This document shows positions 27,250 through 35,391 of a stretch of DNA of 64,000 nt, in pieces. The notes under the pieces are model-generated. The model had not been told where the DNA came from and ran no database searches. It saw only the letters and a program-made list of their open reading frames with translations. Location of the stretch: the NCBI GenBank assembly GCA_963775445.1, contig CAVZIT010000006.1, forward strand, positions 62,001-126,000, in the 5' to 3' direction. The stretch's first letter is position 1. Each line of letters opens with the position of its first letter. The stretch comes from Dokdonella_A sp963775445. GTDB lineage: Bacteria; Pseudomonadota; Gammaproteobacteria; Xanthomonadales; Rhodanobacteraceae. A program made the translations under genes and the position numbers.

Positions 27250-27369
27250 ATGCAGAACGAAGTCGATAAGCGCTTGCTGGAAAGGCACAACCAAGGGCAG
27301 TGGTTGGCTGTCGATCGCGATGCATGGGTGACGTCAGTGCTGCTGATTTTTTACTGGAGAACAACATGA
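27250..27369 (+). CDS. Possible 39-residue small protein
   Basis: An ATG at 27250 opens a 39-codon frame (MQNEVDKRLLERHNQGQWLA at its start) that ends by overlapping the next gene in an ATGA, the arrangement of translational coupling. The peptide has a charged helical first half and a hydrophobic second half. No family is recognised and the ribosome binding site is weak, so it may be chance. Confidence 0.3.
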   Translation: MQNEVDKRLLERHNQGQWLAVDRDAWVTSVLLIFYWRTT

Positions 27370-27572
27370 CCATCGAACGTGTGGTATTGGCATTTGCCGG
27401 CGCTGTCGTTTTGATCAGCCTCTGCCTCGGGTATTTCGTTGCGACAGGCTGGCTATGGGTGACGGCTCTTGTCGGGCTGAATCTATTGCAGTCCGCGTTC
27501 ACCGGGTTCTGCCCGCTCGCGATACTGCTGCGAAAACTGGGCATGCAACCGGGTTGCGCGTTTCCACGCTGA
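27366..27572 (+). CDS. DUF2892 small inner-membrane protein
   Basis: The 68-residue protein has two membrane helices (VVLAFAGAVVLISLCLGYFV and WLWVTALVGLNLLQSAF) and ends with the family signature TGFCPLAILLRKLGMQPGC. DUF2892 domains are common next to rhodanese and sulfide-oxidising genes, for instance the membrane part of YgaP, and a role in sulfur handling is suspected. GGAG lies about 8 bases upstream of the ATG at 27366, which rules out the longer frame from 27300. It follows sqr in the same operon. Confidence 0.85.
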   Translation: MTIERVVLAFAGAVVLISLCLGYFVATGWLWVTALVGLNLLQSAFTGFCPLAILLRKLGMQPGCAFPR

Positions 27573-27599
27573 GTCCCGTGTCATTTGAATGAGGCGAAC

Positions 27600-27983
27600 A
27601 TGTACTACATTGTCGAATCACGAAAATCCTTCGAACAGGCTGCCAACGATCTCGACGCCGCGGTCAAGCGCCACCAGTTCGGCGTGCTGCACGTGCACGA
27701 TCTCGGTGCCACGTTGCGCAGCAAGGGCTTGCCGTTCGCGGAGGAATGCAAGGTGTTCGAAGTATGCAGCCCGCAACAGGCAGCCGATGTTCTGGCCACC
27801 GACATGCGCATGAACATGGCGCTGCCCTGCCGCATTTCGGTGTACACCGAGAACGGTAGTACGCGGATCGGCATGATCAAGCCGGTGCCGATGCTGCGCA
27901 TGCTCTCGCAGGATGCGACGCTGGAGGGAATTGCGCGTGAAGTCGAGGGAAAGACCAAGTGCATGATCGACGAGGCCGCGTGA
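27600..27983 (+). CDS. DUF302 domain protein
   Basis: This 127-residue soluble protein belongs to DUF302: MYYIVESRKSFEQAANDLDA at the start, VLHVHDLGATLRSKG, then the Cys-containing core ECKVFEVCSPQQA and LPCRISVYTENG. Cysteines at about 48, 53 and 78 are notable for a gene in a sulfide operon. The biochemical role is unknown. GAGG five bases before 27600 selects this ATG over one at 27585. The stop overlaps the next start (GTGA), so translation is coupled to the efflux adaptor. Confidence 0.85.
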   Translation: MYYIVESRKSFEQAANDLDAAVKRHQFGVLHVHDLGATLRSKGLPFAEECKVFEVCSPQQAADVLATDMRMNMALPCRISVYTENGSTRIGMIKPVPMLRMLSQDATLEGIAREVEGKTKCMIDEAA

Positions 27984-29080
27984 TCGCGCGCGTCGCCGGT
28001 CTGCTCGCCGCCCTTGTCGCGTTCGGCACACTTGCCTCCTGCGGCGGCAAGCCGCCCGCCTCAGGTACCGGCGCCCGGGCGCCGCCATTGGTCGCGCTGA
28101 CCGTGCACGCCGAGACGATACGGCGCGAACAGGTTTGGGACGGCGTGGTCGAGGCTGTGCACCAGGTCACGATAACGGCCCAGACCAACGCACGGGTGCT
28201 GGAGCTGCCGCATGATGTCAACGACATCGTGGCCAAAGGTGACGCGCTGGTTCGATTCAGCGATGTCGAGCAGAAATCAGCACGCAATTCCGCGCGGGCG
28301 CAGATCGTCTCGGCGCTGGCGGCTTACGACGACGCGGAAGCCTCGTACGGGCGCTATGCGGCAATCTTCGCGAACGGCTACGTTTCGAAGGAACAGATGG
28401 ACCAGCAGCGTGCACGCCGCGATGCGGCCAAGGCGGCGCTGGAATCGGCCCGCGCCCAGTCCAGGCAAATCGGGCAAGCGCTGGACTACACGGTGCTGCG
28501 TGCGCCCTACGCGGGCATCATCACGCGTCGCTATGTGCAGGTGGGCGAGGCAGTGCAGGCCGGCCCACCGTCCCCGCAGCCGCTGATCGCGATGCAATCG
28601 CTGGATGATCTGCGGGTCAATGTGCAGGTGCCGCAGAGTGCGGTCGCCGACATCCGCCGTTTTCATGCGGCCGATGTATTGCCCGGAGGCGACAGCATGC
28701 CTCGCGTTGCTGCCGGCAATGTCAGTGTGTTCCCGTATGCCGATCCGGCCACACACACTTTCAATGTGCGGCTGCAATTGCCAAGTGGCGACCACGGCTT
28801 GTACCCGGGCATGACGGTCAAGGTGGCCTTTGCCACCGGTGAGACAAAGCGGCTGATGGTGCCGGTTTCGGCGCTGGTGCAGCGCGGCGAAATTGTCGCC
28901 GTCTACGTGATAGGCAAGCAGAGTGTGACGCTGCGTCAGGTACGCACCGGCTATCACCGCGGCGATCGGGTAGAAGTCCTGTCCGGACTTGATGATGGCG
29001 AGCGCATTGCCAGCGACCCTGTCGCCGCGATGAAGTATGTCGTAGCGCAGCGCGCCGCGGGCGCGTCCGCCCATGGATGA
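27980..29080 (+). CDS. RND efflux periplasmic adaptor lipoprotein
   Basis: The 366-residue membrane-fusion protein starts at a GTG (27980) that overlaps the DUF302 stop. The leader LLAALVAFGTLASCGG ends in a lipobox, so it is a lipoprotein. The lipoyl halves (TITAQTNARVLELPHDVNDI and YTVLRAPYAGIITRRYVQVG) flank a coiled-coil hairpin of about 80 residues, followed by beta-barrel and membrane-proximal domains (SDPVAAMKYVVAQR). It joins the inner-membrane pump to an outer-membrane channel; no channel gene is present here. Its last codons overlap the permease gene by 8 bases. Confidence 0.92.
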   Translation: MIARVAGLLAALVAFGTLASCGGKPPASGTGARAPPLVALTVHAETIRREQVWDGVVEAVHQVTITAQTNARVLELPHDVNDIVAKGDALVRFSDVEQKSARNSARAQIVSALAAYDDAEASYGRYAAIFANGYVSKEQMDQQRARRDAAKAALESARAQSRQIGQALDYTVLRAPYAGIITRRYVQVGEAVQAGPPSPQPLIAMQSLDDLRVNVQVPQSAVADIRRFHAADVLPGGDSMPRVAAGNVSVFPYADPATHTFNVRLQLPSGDHGLYPGMTVKVAFATGETKRLMVPVSALVQRGEIVAVYVIGKQSVTLRQVRTGYHRGDRVEVLSGLDDGERIASDPVAAMKYVVAQRAAGASAHG

Positions 29081-32000
29081 CCGTCGCAGCCTTGGCATAT
29101 CCGGGCGCATTGCGCGCGCATTCCTGAGCTCGCAGATCACGCCGTTGCTGGCAATCACCGGGCTGCTGCTCGGTATTGCGGCAGCGATCATCACGCCCAA
29201 GGAAGAAGATCCGCAGATCGAGGTGACGATGGCCAACGTGTTGGTCCCGTTTCCGGGCGCCAGCGTGCGCAGCGTCGAGAACCTGGTGAGCTTTCCGCTC
29301 GAACAGAAACTGTCCGAGATCCAAGGCATCAAGCACGTCTATTCGGTGAGTCGACCGGGCGTGGCAGTGATCACGGCGGAATTCCAGGTGGGAGTGCCGC
29401 GCCAGCAGGCGCTGGTGCGTCTGTACAACAAGATCTATTCCAATGCCGATTGGGTGCCGCCCGGGCTGGGCCTTGGCCAGCCGCTGGTGAAGCCTTATGG
29501 CATCGATGACGTGCCGATGATGGCCGTCACCCTTTGGTCGGATCGGTCCGGAATCGGGGCCCCGCAACTGGCCAAGGTGGCGCACACGCTGGAGACCGAT
29601 CTCAAACGCATTCCCGGCACCCGCGACGTCTACACCATCGGCGCGCCGGACCGGGCCGTGATGGTCGAGCTCAGTCCCGGCAAACTGGCCAGTTACCATC
29701 TGAGTGTCGCGGATCTCGAGCAGGCGTTGAAGTCGGCCAATGTCGCCGCCGATGTGGGCAGTGAAATTGGCGGTAACCGCGACCGCCCGGTCAAGGTCGG
29801 CACCCTGCTGATGAATGCGCAGGATGTATCGCAGCTGGTGGTCGGTTTCACCGGTGGCCGGCCGGTGTATCTGTCGGACGTCGCCATGGTGGTTTCCGGC
29901 AGCGATTATCCGACACGCACGGTCTGGTTCGGCACCCCGCCGGGTCGCGCCGGGCCGGTCGGCGGGTTGGTGCCAGCGCTGACGCTGGCGATCGCCAAGA
30001 AGGCCGGCACCAATGCCCACACCATCGCGGGCATGGTACGCACCCGGCTGAACGAGTTGCGCAACATCGATATTCCGACCGGCGTGCATGTCACCGTAAC
30101 CCGCGATTACGGCCACACGGCCAACCAGAAGGCCGACGAACTGCTGTTGCACCTTGCCCTGGCAGCGCTTGCCGTCGTGCTGCTCGTACTGTTCGCACTG
30201 GGCTGGCGCGAGGCCATCGTGGTCGGCACCGCCGTGGTGGCGACGCTGGCGATCACGTTGTTTGCGTCGTGGGCGATCGGGTTCACCATCAACCGGGTTT
30301 CGCTGTTTGCGCTGATCTTCTCCATCGGCATCCTGGTGGATGATGCGATCGTGGTGGTCGAGAACATCCACCGCCACATGGCACGTGGCGACAGGCGACT
30401 CCTGGAAGCGATTCCGGCGGCGGTGGACGAGGTGGGCGGCCCGACCATCCTTGCCACCTTCACGGTAATCGCGGCATTACTGCCGATGGCCTTTGTCGGC
30501 GGCCTGATGGGACCGTACATGCGACCGATTCCGATCAACGCCTCGGCCGGCATGCTGATCTCGCTGGCGGTGGCGTTCGTCGTCTCGCCGTGGTTGGCCT
30601 ACCGCCTGCTGCGCCGTCACCTCCACCAGCCGGTAGGCGAGGTGTCCCATGAAAGGGTGCTGAAGGAGTCGCGTATAGACGACTTTCTGCAGCGTCTGTT
30701 CACCCGCGTGATGACGCCGTTTCTCAGTAGTCGAAAGGCCGCGAAGAAACGGCGGCTTCTGTTTCTCGGCATGGGCCTGCTGGTGCTGCTGGCCGCGGGC
30801 CTGGTCGGCGTCAAGGCGGTGATCCTGAAGATGCTGCCATTCGACAACAAATCCGAGTTCCAGGTGGTGCTGAACATGCCCGAGGGCTCGACCCTGGAGC
30901 AGACCCAGCGCGTTCTGGTCGACATGAGCGAGGTGCTGAACGGCGTGCCCGAGGTCGAGAACTACCAGCTTTACGCCGGGACTTCGTCGCCGATGAACTT
31001 CAACGGTCTGGTGCGCCAGTACTACCTGCGCAACCAGCCGTATCAGGGCGACATCCAGGTCAATCTGGTGGACAAGGACCAGCGCAAGCGGCAAAGCCAC
31101 CAGATCGCGCTGGCCGTGCGGGCGGCGCTGGCCGCGATCGCACGGCGCTTCCACGCGCACATGGTGGTGGCCGAGGTGCCGCCGGGGCCGCCGGTGATGG
31201 CGCCGATCGTGGCCGAGATCTATGGGCCGGATTACAAGGACCAGCGTGCGGTAGCGCTGTCGCTGGAGAAGACGTTTGACGAGACGCCCGGCATCGTCCA
31301 TGTCAACACCAGCGTCGAGAACCCGCGCGCCACGCGCAAGCTCGTGGTGATCGATCGCGCGCGCGCGGCGGCACTCGGCGTGGACCAGGCGCAGATCGCC
31401 GCCACCCTGGGTGCAGGCGTTGGCGGTACTCCGGCAAGTTATCTGGGCGACGAAAACAGCAAATACGCGGTACCGGTCATGCTGCGGCTGCCGCAGGCGG
31501 CGTTGGGGTCGATGGACTCGATCCTGACCCTGCGCGTGCGTTCCCGTTCCGACCAGCTGGTGCCGCTATCCGAAGTGGCCAAGGTCATCGGGAAACCCTG
31601 GGCCGATGCGGTCTATCACAAGGATCTGCTGCCCTATACCTTCGTCACCGGCGACGACGCCGGCAGCGAGGACAGTCCCGTGTACGGCATGTTCCGGCTG
31701 GTCGGCAAGATCGCACACATGCCCATCGACGGGCATCACATCACGCAGTACTTCACCGCCCCCCCTGCCAGCGACGCCGGGTTCTCGATCCGCTGGAGCG
31801 GCGAATGGGAGATTACCTACGAGACCTTCCGCGACATGGGCATCGCCTACTCCGCGGGCTTGCTGCTGATTTATCTGTTGGTGGTCGGCCAGTTCAAGAG
31901 CTACCTGGTGCCCCTGGTCATCATGGCGCCGATCCCGTTGACCGTGATCGGCGTGATGCCCGGACACTGGCTGCTGGGCGCGCAGTTCACCGCGACCTCG

Positions 32001-32336
32001 ATGATTGGCATGATCGCGCTGGCCGGCATCATCGTGCGCAACTCGATCCTGCTGGTGGATTTCATCAATCACTCGCTGGCGACCGGCTTGAGTCTCGAAC
32101 AGGCCGTGATCCAATCGGGTGCGGTGCGCGCCAAACCGATCATCCTGACCGCGCTGGCGGCCATGCTCGGCGCGTTCTTCATCTTGAGCGATCCAATCTT
32201 CCAGGGGCTGGCGGTATCGCTGGTATTCGGCGTCCTGGTTTCCACCGTGCTGACTCTGCTGGTGATCCCGCTGCTGTACTACAGCCTGCTGGCCCGCCGC
32301 GGTGCGCCCGCAGTGCACCCGGCAGAAGCGCCGTGA
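29073..32336 (+). CDS. RND efflux inner-membrane transporter
   Basis: This 1087-residue permease has the RND layout: first helix near residues 20-40, a large periplasmic porter domain starting KEEDPQIEVTMANVLVPFPG, helices 2-6, a second porter domain and helices 8-12. The TM4 proton-relay motif is GILVDDAIVVVENIHRH with the paired Asp. The sequence resembles acridine-resistance-type pumps with a two-gene adaptor-permease setup rather than heavy-metal CusA pumps (no Met-cluster is evident). Placement in a sulfide-responsive operon suggests it exports a toxic sulfur compound or a metabolite formed during sulfide stress; this is inference. Confidence 0.92.
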   Translation: MDDRRSLGISGRIARAFLSSQITPLLAITGLLLGIAAAIITPKEEDPQIEVTMANVLVPFPGASVRSVENLVSFPLEQKLSEIQGIKHVYSVSRPGVAVITAEFQVGVPRQQALVRLYNKIYSNADWVPPGLGLGQPLVKPYGIDDVPMMAVTLWSDRSGIGAPQLAKVAHTLETDLKRIPGTRDVYTIGAPDRAVMVELSPGKLASYHLSVADLEQALKSANVAADVGSEIGGNRDRPVKVGTLLMNAQDVSQLVVGFTGGRPVYLSDVAMVVSGSDYPTRTVWFGTPPGRAGPVGGLVPALTLAIAKKAGTNAHTIAGMVRTRLNELRNIDIPTGVHVTVTRDYGHTANQKADELLLHLALAALAVVLLVLFALGWREAIVVGTAVVATLAITLFASWAIGFTINRVSLFALIFSIGILVDDAIVVVENIHRHMARGDRRLLEAIPAAVDEVGGPTILATFTVIAALLPMAFVGGLMGPYMRPIPINASAGMLISLAVAFVVSPWLAYRLLRRHLHQPVGEVSHERVLKESRIDDFLQRLFTRVMTPFLSSRKAAKKRRLLFLGMGLLVLLAAGLVGVKAVILKMLPFDNKSEFQVVLNMPEGSTLEQTQRVLVDMSEVLNGVPEVENYQLYAGTSSPMNFNGLVRQYYLRNQPYQGDIQVNLVDKDQRKRQSHQIALAVRAALAAIARRFHAHMVVAEVPPGPPVMAPIVAEIYGPDYKDQRAVALSLEKTFDETPGIVHVNTSVENPRATRKLVVIDRARAAALGVDQAQIAATLGAGVGGTPASYLGDENSKYAVPVMLRLPQAALGSMDSILTLRVRSRSDQLVPLSEVAKVIGKPWADAVYHKDLLPYTFVTGDDAGSEDSPVYGMFRLVGKIAHMPIDGHHITQYFTAPPASDAGFSIRWSGEWEITYETFRDMGIAYSAGLLLIYLLVVGQFKSYLVPLVIMAPIPLTVIGVMPGHWLLGAQFTATSMIGMIALAGIIVRNSILLVDFINHSLATGLSLEQAVIQSGAVRAKPIILTALAAMLGAFFILSDPIFQGLAVSLVFGVLVSTVLTLLVIPLLYYSLLARRGAPAVHPAEAP

Positions 32337-32983
32337 GCGGCGCCGGCGAACGCATCCACCCAATCTCCGAAGGACCCCCTGCGCGAATCGGAAACCCGGA
32401 TTTTCCAGCAGGGCGAATCTCCGGCGCGTGCCCATGCCGTCATTCATGGCAGGGTTCGCATTTCCCAGTCCGGCGGCGATGGCGCGCAGGTGGTCATGCG
32501 CTTCATTGCACCGGGCGAGATGTTCGGCACCTTGGCGCTGTTCACCAACAGGCGCTATCCGGCCGATGCCGTGTGCCTTGTTGATACCCTCGAAGCAAGC
32601 TGGAGCGAGGCGGAGCTGTTCATGCTGATACACCGGCATCCTGCAATCGCGATCAACATCGCCCGCATCGTGGGCAAGCGCCTGCAGGAAATGCAGAACG
32701 GTTACGCGAGATTTCCACTCAACGGGTGCAACAGCGGGTCGCTCACACCATGCTCCGGCTTGCCCGCCAGGCAGGCCGCAAAAGCTCGGACGGCATGGTT
32801 GTTCCATTTCCGCTGCGGCGCAAGGACATTGCGGATATTTCGGGGACCACCCTTCATGCCGCGAGTCGCATCCTCGCCGCTTGGGAAAGGGCGGGGCTTT
32901 TGACCAGCCGGAACCGCTGTCTGACTATCCGCCGGCCTTTCGCACTCTCGCGGATTGCCGAAGATGGGTCTGGCATGAAGTGA
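32333..32983 (+). CDS. Crp/Fnr-family regulator, frameshifted as given
   Basis: The start GTG overlaps the pump stop (GTGA). The first and last parts share one frame, but residues ~16-121 are in another. The cyclic-nucleotide-like domain (ESETRIFQQGESPARAHAV, FIAPGEMFGTLALFTNRRYP) and the dimer helix ending RIVGKRLQEMQN are followed by a shift to RLREISTQRVQQRVAHTML and the DNA-binding helices RRKDIADISGTTLHAASRIL. One extra C in the C-run at 32374-32378 and one missing base near 32698 would restore a 216-residue protein. No FNR-type cysteine cluster is visible near the N-terminus. It probably regulates this operon. Confidence 0.7.
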
Positions 32984-33005
32984 TGGTTGATCCGGAGATA
33001 TTGCA

Positions 33006-33989
33006 TCAAGGAACCAGCACGGCAGCACCACGGAACCGGCCGGCACGCAAATCGTCTAGCGCTTCGTTGGCTTGTTCCAGCGGGTATCGCGTGATTTCGG
33101 TGGCGATGCCGATCTGCGGGACCAGACTCAGGAATTCGAGGCCATCCTTGCGCGTAAGATTGGCCACCGACACGAGTTGGCGTTCTTCCCACAGGAGGCG
33201 ATAAGGAAAGCCCGGGATATTGCTCATGTGGATCCCGGCACAAACGACGCGTCCGCCCTTGCGAACGGCTTTGAGCGCCAGCGGCACCAACTCGCCGACC
33301 GGTGCGTAAATGATGGCGGCGTCGAGCGGTTCGGGAGGTGTTTCATTGGAGCCGCCGGCCCAGAGCGCTCCAACGCGACGCGCGAAGTTCTGGGTTTCGA
33401 CATCGCCGGGGCGAGTAAACGCGAACACTGTTCTTTCCTGCCATCGCGCGACTTGCGCGACGATATGCGCTGCGGCGCCAAAGCCGTAAAGGCCCAGCCT
33501 TGCCCCTTCGCCAGCGGCCACCAGCGAGCGCCAGCCGATCAGACCGGCGCACAGCAACGGCGCAAGCGAAGTGTCCTCCCCGGTTTCGCCCAGCGGAAAC
33601 GCGTAGCGCGCATCCGCAATCGCCGCCGTCGCGAAACCCCCATCGTGCGTGTAACCGGTGAACTGTGGGCGGTCGCACAGATTCTCGCGATCATCCAGAC
33701 AGTAGGCGCATGCACCGCAGGTGTGAGCGAGCCAGGGAATACCAACCCGCTCGCCCAACTGCATGCCGATGACGCCAGCTCCGATTGCGTCGATCCGACC
33801 CACGATCTCATGGCCTGGAATGATTGGCAGCTTCGGATCGGGAAGCTCTCCGTCAACCACGTGCAGATCGGTGCGACAAACTCCGCACGCGGTCACCCGA
33901 ACGCGAATCTCGCCCGGCCGCGGCTGCGGGTCAGGCAAGTTCACCCGTTCAAGCGACGCACCCGGTTTGACTAGCCGCATTGCCAGCAT
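33006..33989 (-). CDS. Zinc-dependent alcohol dehydrogenase (MDR family)
   Basis: The 327-residue enzyme has the catalytic zinc site (ACGVCRTDLHVVDGELP, GHEIVGRIDAIG) and the structural zinc cysteines CGACAYCLDDRENLC. The Rossmann segment GLYGFGAAAHIVAQVA binds NAD(P). It would interconvert alcohols and aldehydes. It is at the end of the phosphoketolase gene group, separated from ackA by about 200 bases that contain a decayed gene. It starts at 33989 or at the second ATG at 33980; no good ribosome binding site separates them. It converges on the Crp-like gene. Confidence 0.88.
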   Translation of the reverse strand: MLAMRLVKPGASLERVNLPDPQPRPGEIRVRVTACGVCRTDLHVVDGELPDPKLPIIPGHEIVGRIDAIGAGVIGMQLGERVGIPWLAHTCGACAYCLDDRENLCDRPQFTGYTHDGGFATAAIADARYAFPLGETGEDTSLAPLLCAGLIGWRSLVAAGEGARLGLYGFGAAAHIVAQVARWQERTVFAFTRPGDVETQNFARRVGALWAGGSNETPPEPLDAAIIYAPVGELVPLALKAVRKGGRVVCAGIHMSNIPGFPYRLLWEERQLVSVANLTRKDGLEFLSLVPQIGIATEITRYPLEQANEALDDLRAGRFRGAAVLVP

Positions 33990-34057
33990 GAGTATTTTTC
34001 AGTCGATCATCCGAATGACTATCAATGAGACAGCAGCGAACACAGGTTCGTATTCGA

Positions 34058-34174
34058 TTACAGGTTGCGGGCCACACCGCCGAGTAGCCATTCGCGAACC
34101 CTGGTATGACCGGAAGCGCCCGCGACGATTCGATCGGCGCCTGCCTGCTGTGCAATATCGGTATTGGCTTTCAC
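34058..34174 (-). pseudogene. C-terminal remnant of a universal stress protein
   Basis: About 38 codons read KANTDIAQQAGADRIVAGAS and end GHTRVREWLLGGVARNL. This is the conserved last third of UspA-family proteins, including the nucleotide-loop pattern G-(x)-SGHTR-(x)-REWLLG. The N-terminal two thirds are missing, because ackA ends only 15 bases away. A GTG at 34174 could start it, but the fold would be incomplete. Usp genes often accompany acetate kinase and phosphoketolase clusters, so an intact copy probably once stood here. Confidence 0.65.
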
Positions 34175-34188
34175 GATGATTCTTTCCG

Positions 34189-35388
34189 TTATTCTTGTGC
34201 TGCGATTCCGCGCACAACATTCAATGCGTGGCGGGCGATCATGGCTTCCTCGTCTGTCGGAATCACCCTTACCTCGATACGGCTCGACAGTGGACTGATC
34301 AGGGCGGAATTGTTTGCATTGGCTTCGCCATCTATTTGCACGCCGAGCCATGCGAGTCGCGCGCAGACCAGCGCGCGGATCCGCGACGCGTTTTCTCCGA
34401 TACCAGCAGTGAACACGATGCCATCGAGACCACCCAGCGAACTGGTGAGCGCTCCGATCGCGCGTGCAATTCGGTACACGAAGAGTTCGATCGCTTCCTT
34501 CGCAAACGGGTCGCGGCTGGCGAGCAGAGCCCGCATGTCACTGGCGATGCCGCCCGAGACGCCGAGCAGGCCGGAGCGCCGATACAGCAGATCCTCGACC
34601 TGGTTCGCTGACATGTCGCGCTGCTGTTCCAGATAGAGAATCACGCCAGGATCGAGATCGCCGCAGCGAGTGCCCATCACCAGGCCGTCCAGCGCCGTGA
34701 ATCCCATGGTCGTGTCAATGCTGCGCCCGGCGCGCATCGCGCAGAGGCTGGCGCCGTTGCCCAAGTGCGCGCCGATCACCGAACCGGCCGCGACCGCGGG
34801 CGCGATTTCACGCAAGCGACCTGCAATGTATTCGTAGGACAGACCGTGAAAACCGTAGCGCCGCACGCCAGCGGCCTCGTATTTGCGCGGAAGGGCAAAG
34901 CGCGTGGCGACCGCGGGCATCGAGTGATGGAAGGCGGTATCAAAGCAGGCCACCTGTGGAAGATCCGGACGGGCGACGACAATCGCGCGGATCGGCGCGA
35001 TGTTGTGCGGTTGGTGCAATGGCGCCAGCGGTACCAGCCGATCGAGTTCGGCGAGCAGTTCCGACGTCACCAGAACCGGTCGGTCGTGATTCGGTCCACC
35101 GTGCACCACGCGGTGTCCGACCGCAATCAGTTGATCGGCATCGAGACGGGCCTCGACCCAGTCGATGACCTTCCTCATCAATGCATCGAAAGACTGATTC
35201 CCGGACGTCCATTCCTCGTTTGCCAGCATCGCGCCGGCCGCGTCACGTGCAATGAAATGCGGCCTCGAATAAATCGCCTCGACTTCGCCGTGCAAGACGG
35301 GCGCGAGTCGATCATCGTCTTGCATCTCGAACAGCGAAAACTTGATGCTCGACGAACCCGCATTGAGGGAAAGGATCGCGTTCGCCAT
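34189..35388 (-). CDS. ackA: Acetate kinase
   Basis: AckA converts acetyl-phosphate and ADP to acetate and ATP. The ASKHA-fold signatures are all present: LSLNAGSSSIKFSLF near the N-terminus, GHRVVHGGP, FDTAFHHSMP, RRYGFHGLSYEY, HLGNGAS and FTAGIGENA. At 399 residues it has the usual length. It starts 3 bases after the stop of the MaoC-Pta gene, so they are one operon. Acetyl-phosphate would come from the phosphoketolase at the head of the group. Confidence 0.95.
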   Translation of the reverse strand: MANAILSLNAGSSSIKFSLFEMQDDDRLAPVLHGEVEAIYSRPHFIARDAAGAMLANEEWTSGNQSFDALMRKVIDWVEARLDADQLIAVGHRVVHGGPNHDRPVLVTSELLAELDRLVPLAPLHQPHNIAPIRAIVVARPDLPQVACFDTAFHHSMPAVATRFALPRKYEAAGVRRYGFHGLSYEYIAGRLREIAPAVAAGSVIGAHLGNGASLCAMRAGRSIDTTMGFTALDGLVMGTRCGDLDPGVILYLEQQRDMSANQVEDLLYRRSGLLGVSGGIASDMRALLASRDPFAKEAIELFVYRIARAIGALTSSLGGLDGIVFTAGIGENASRIRALVCARLAWLGVQIDGEANANNSALISPLSSRIEVRVIPTDEEAMIARHALNVVRGIAAQE

Positions 35389-35391
35389 GGC

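Noticed and set aside
28818..32807. Long minus-strand frames (519 and 413 codons) opposite the RND genes
   Set aside because: Both are antisense to an intact adaptor-permease pair, are rich in His, Arg and Gln as shadow frames usually are, and have no family signature.
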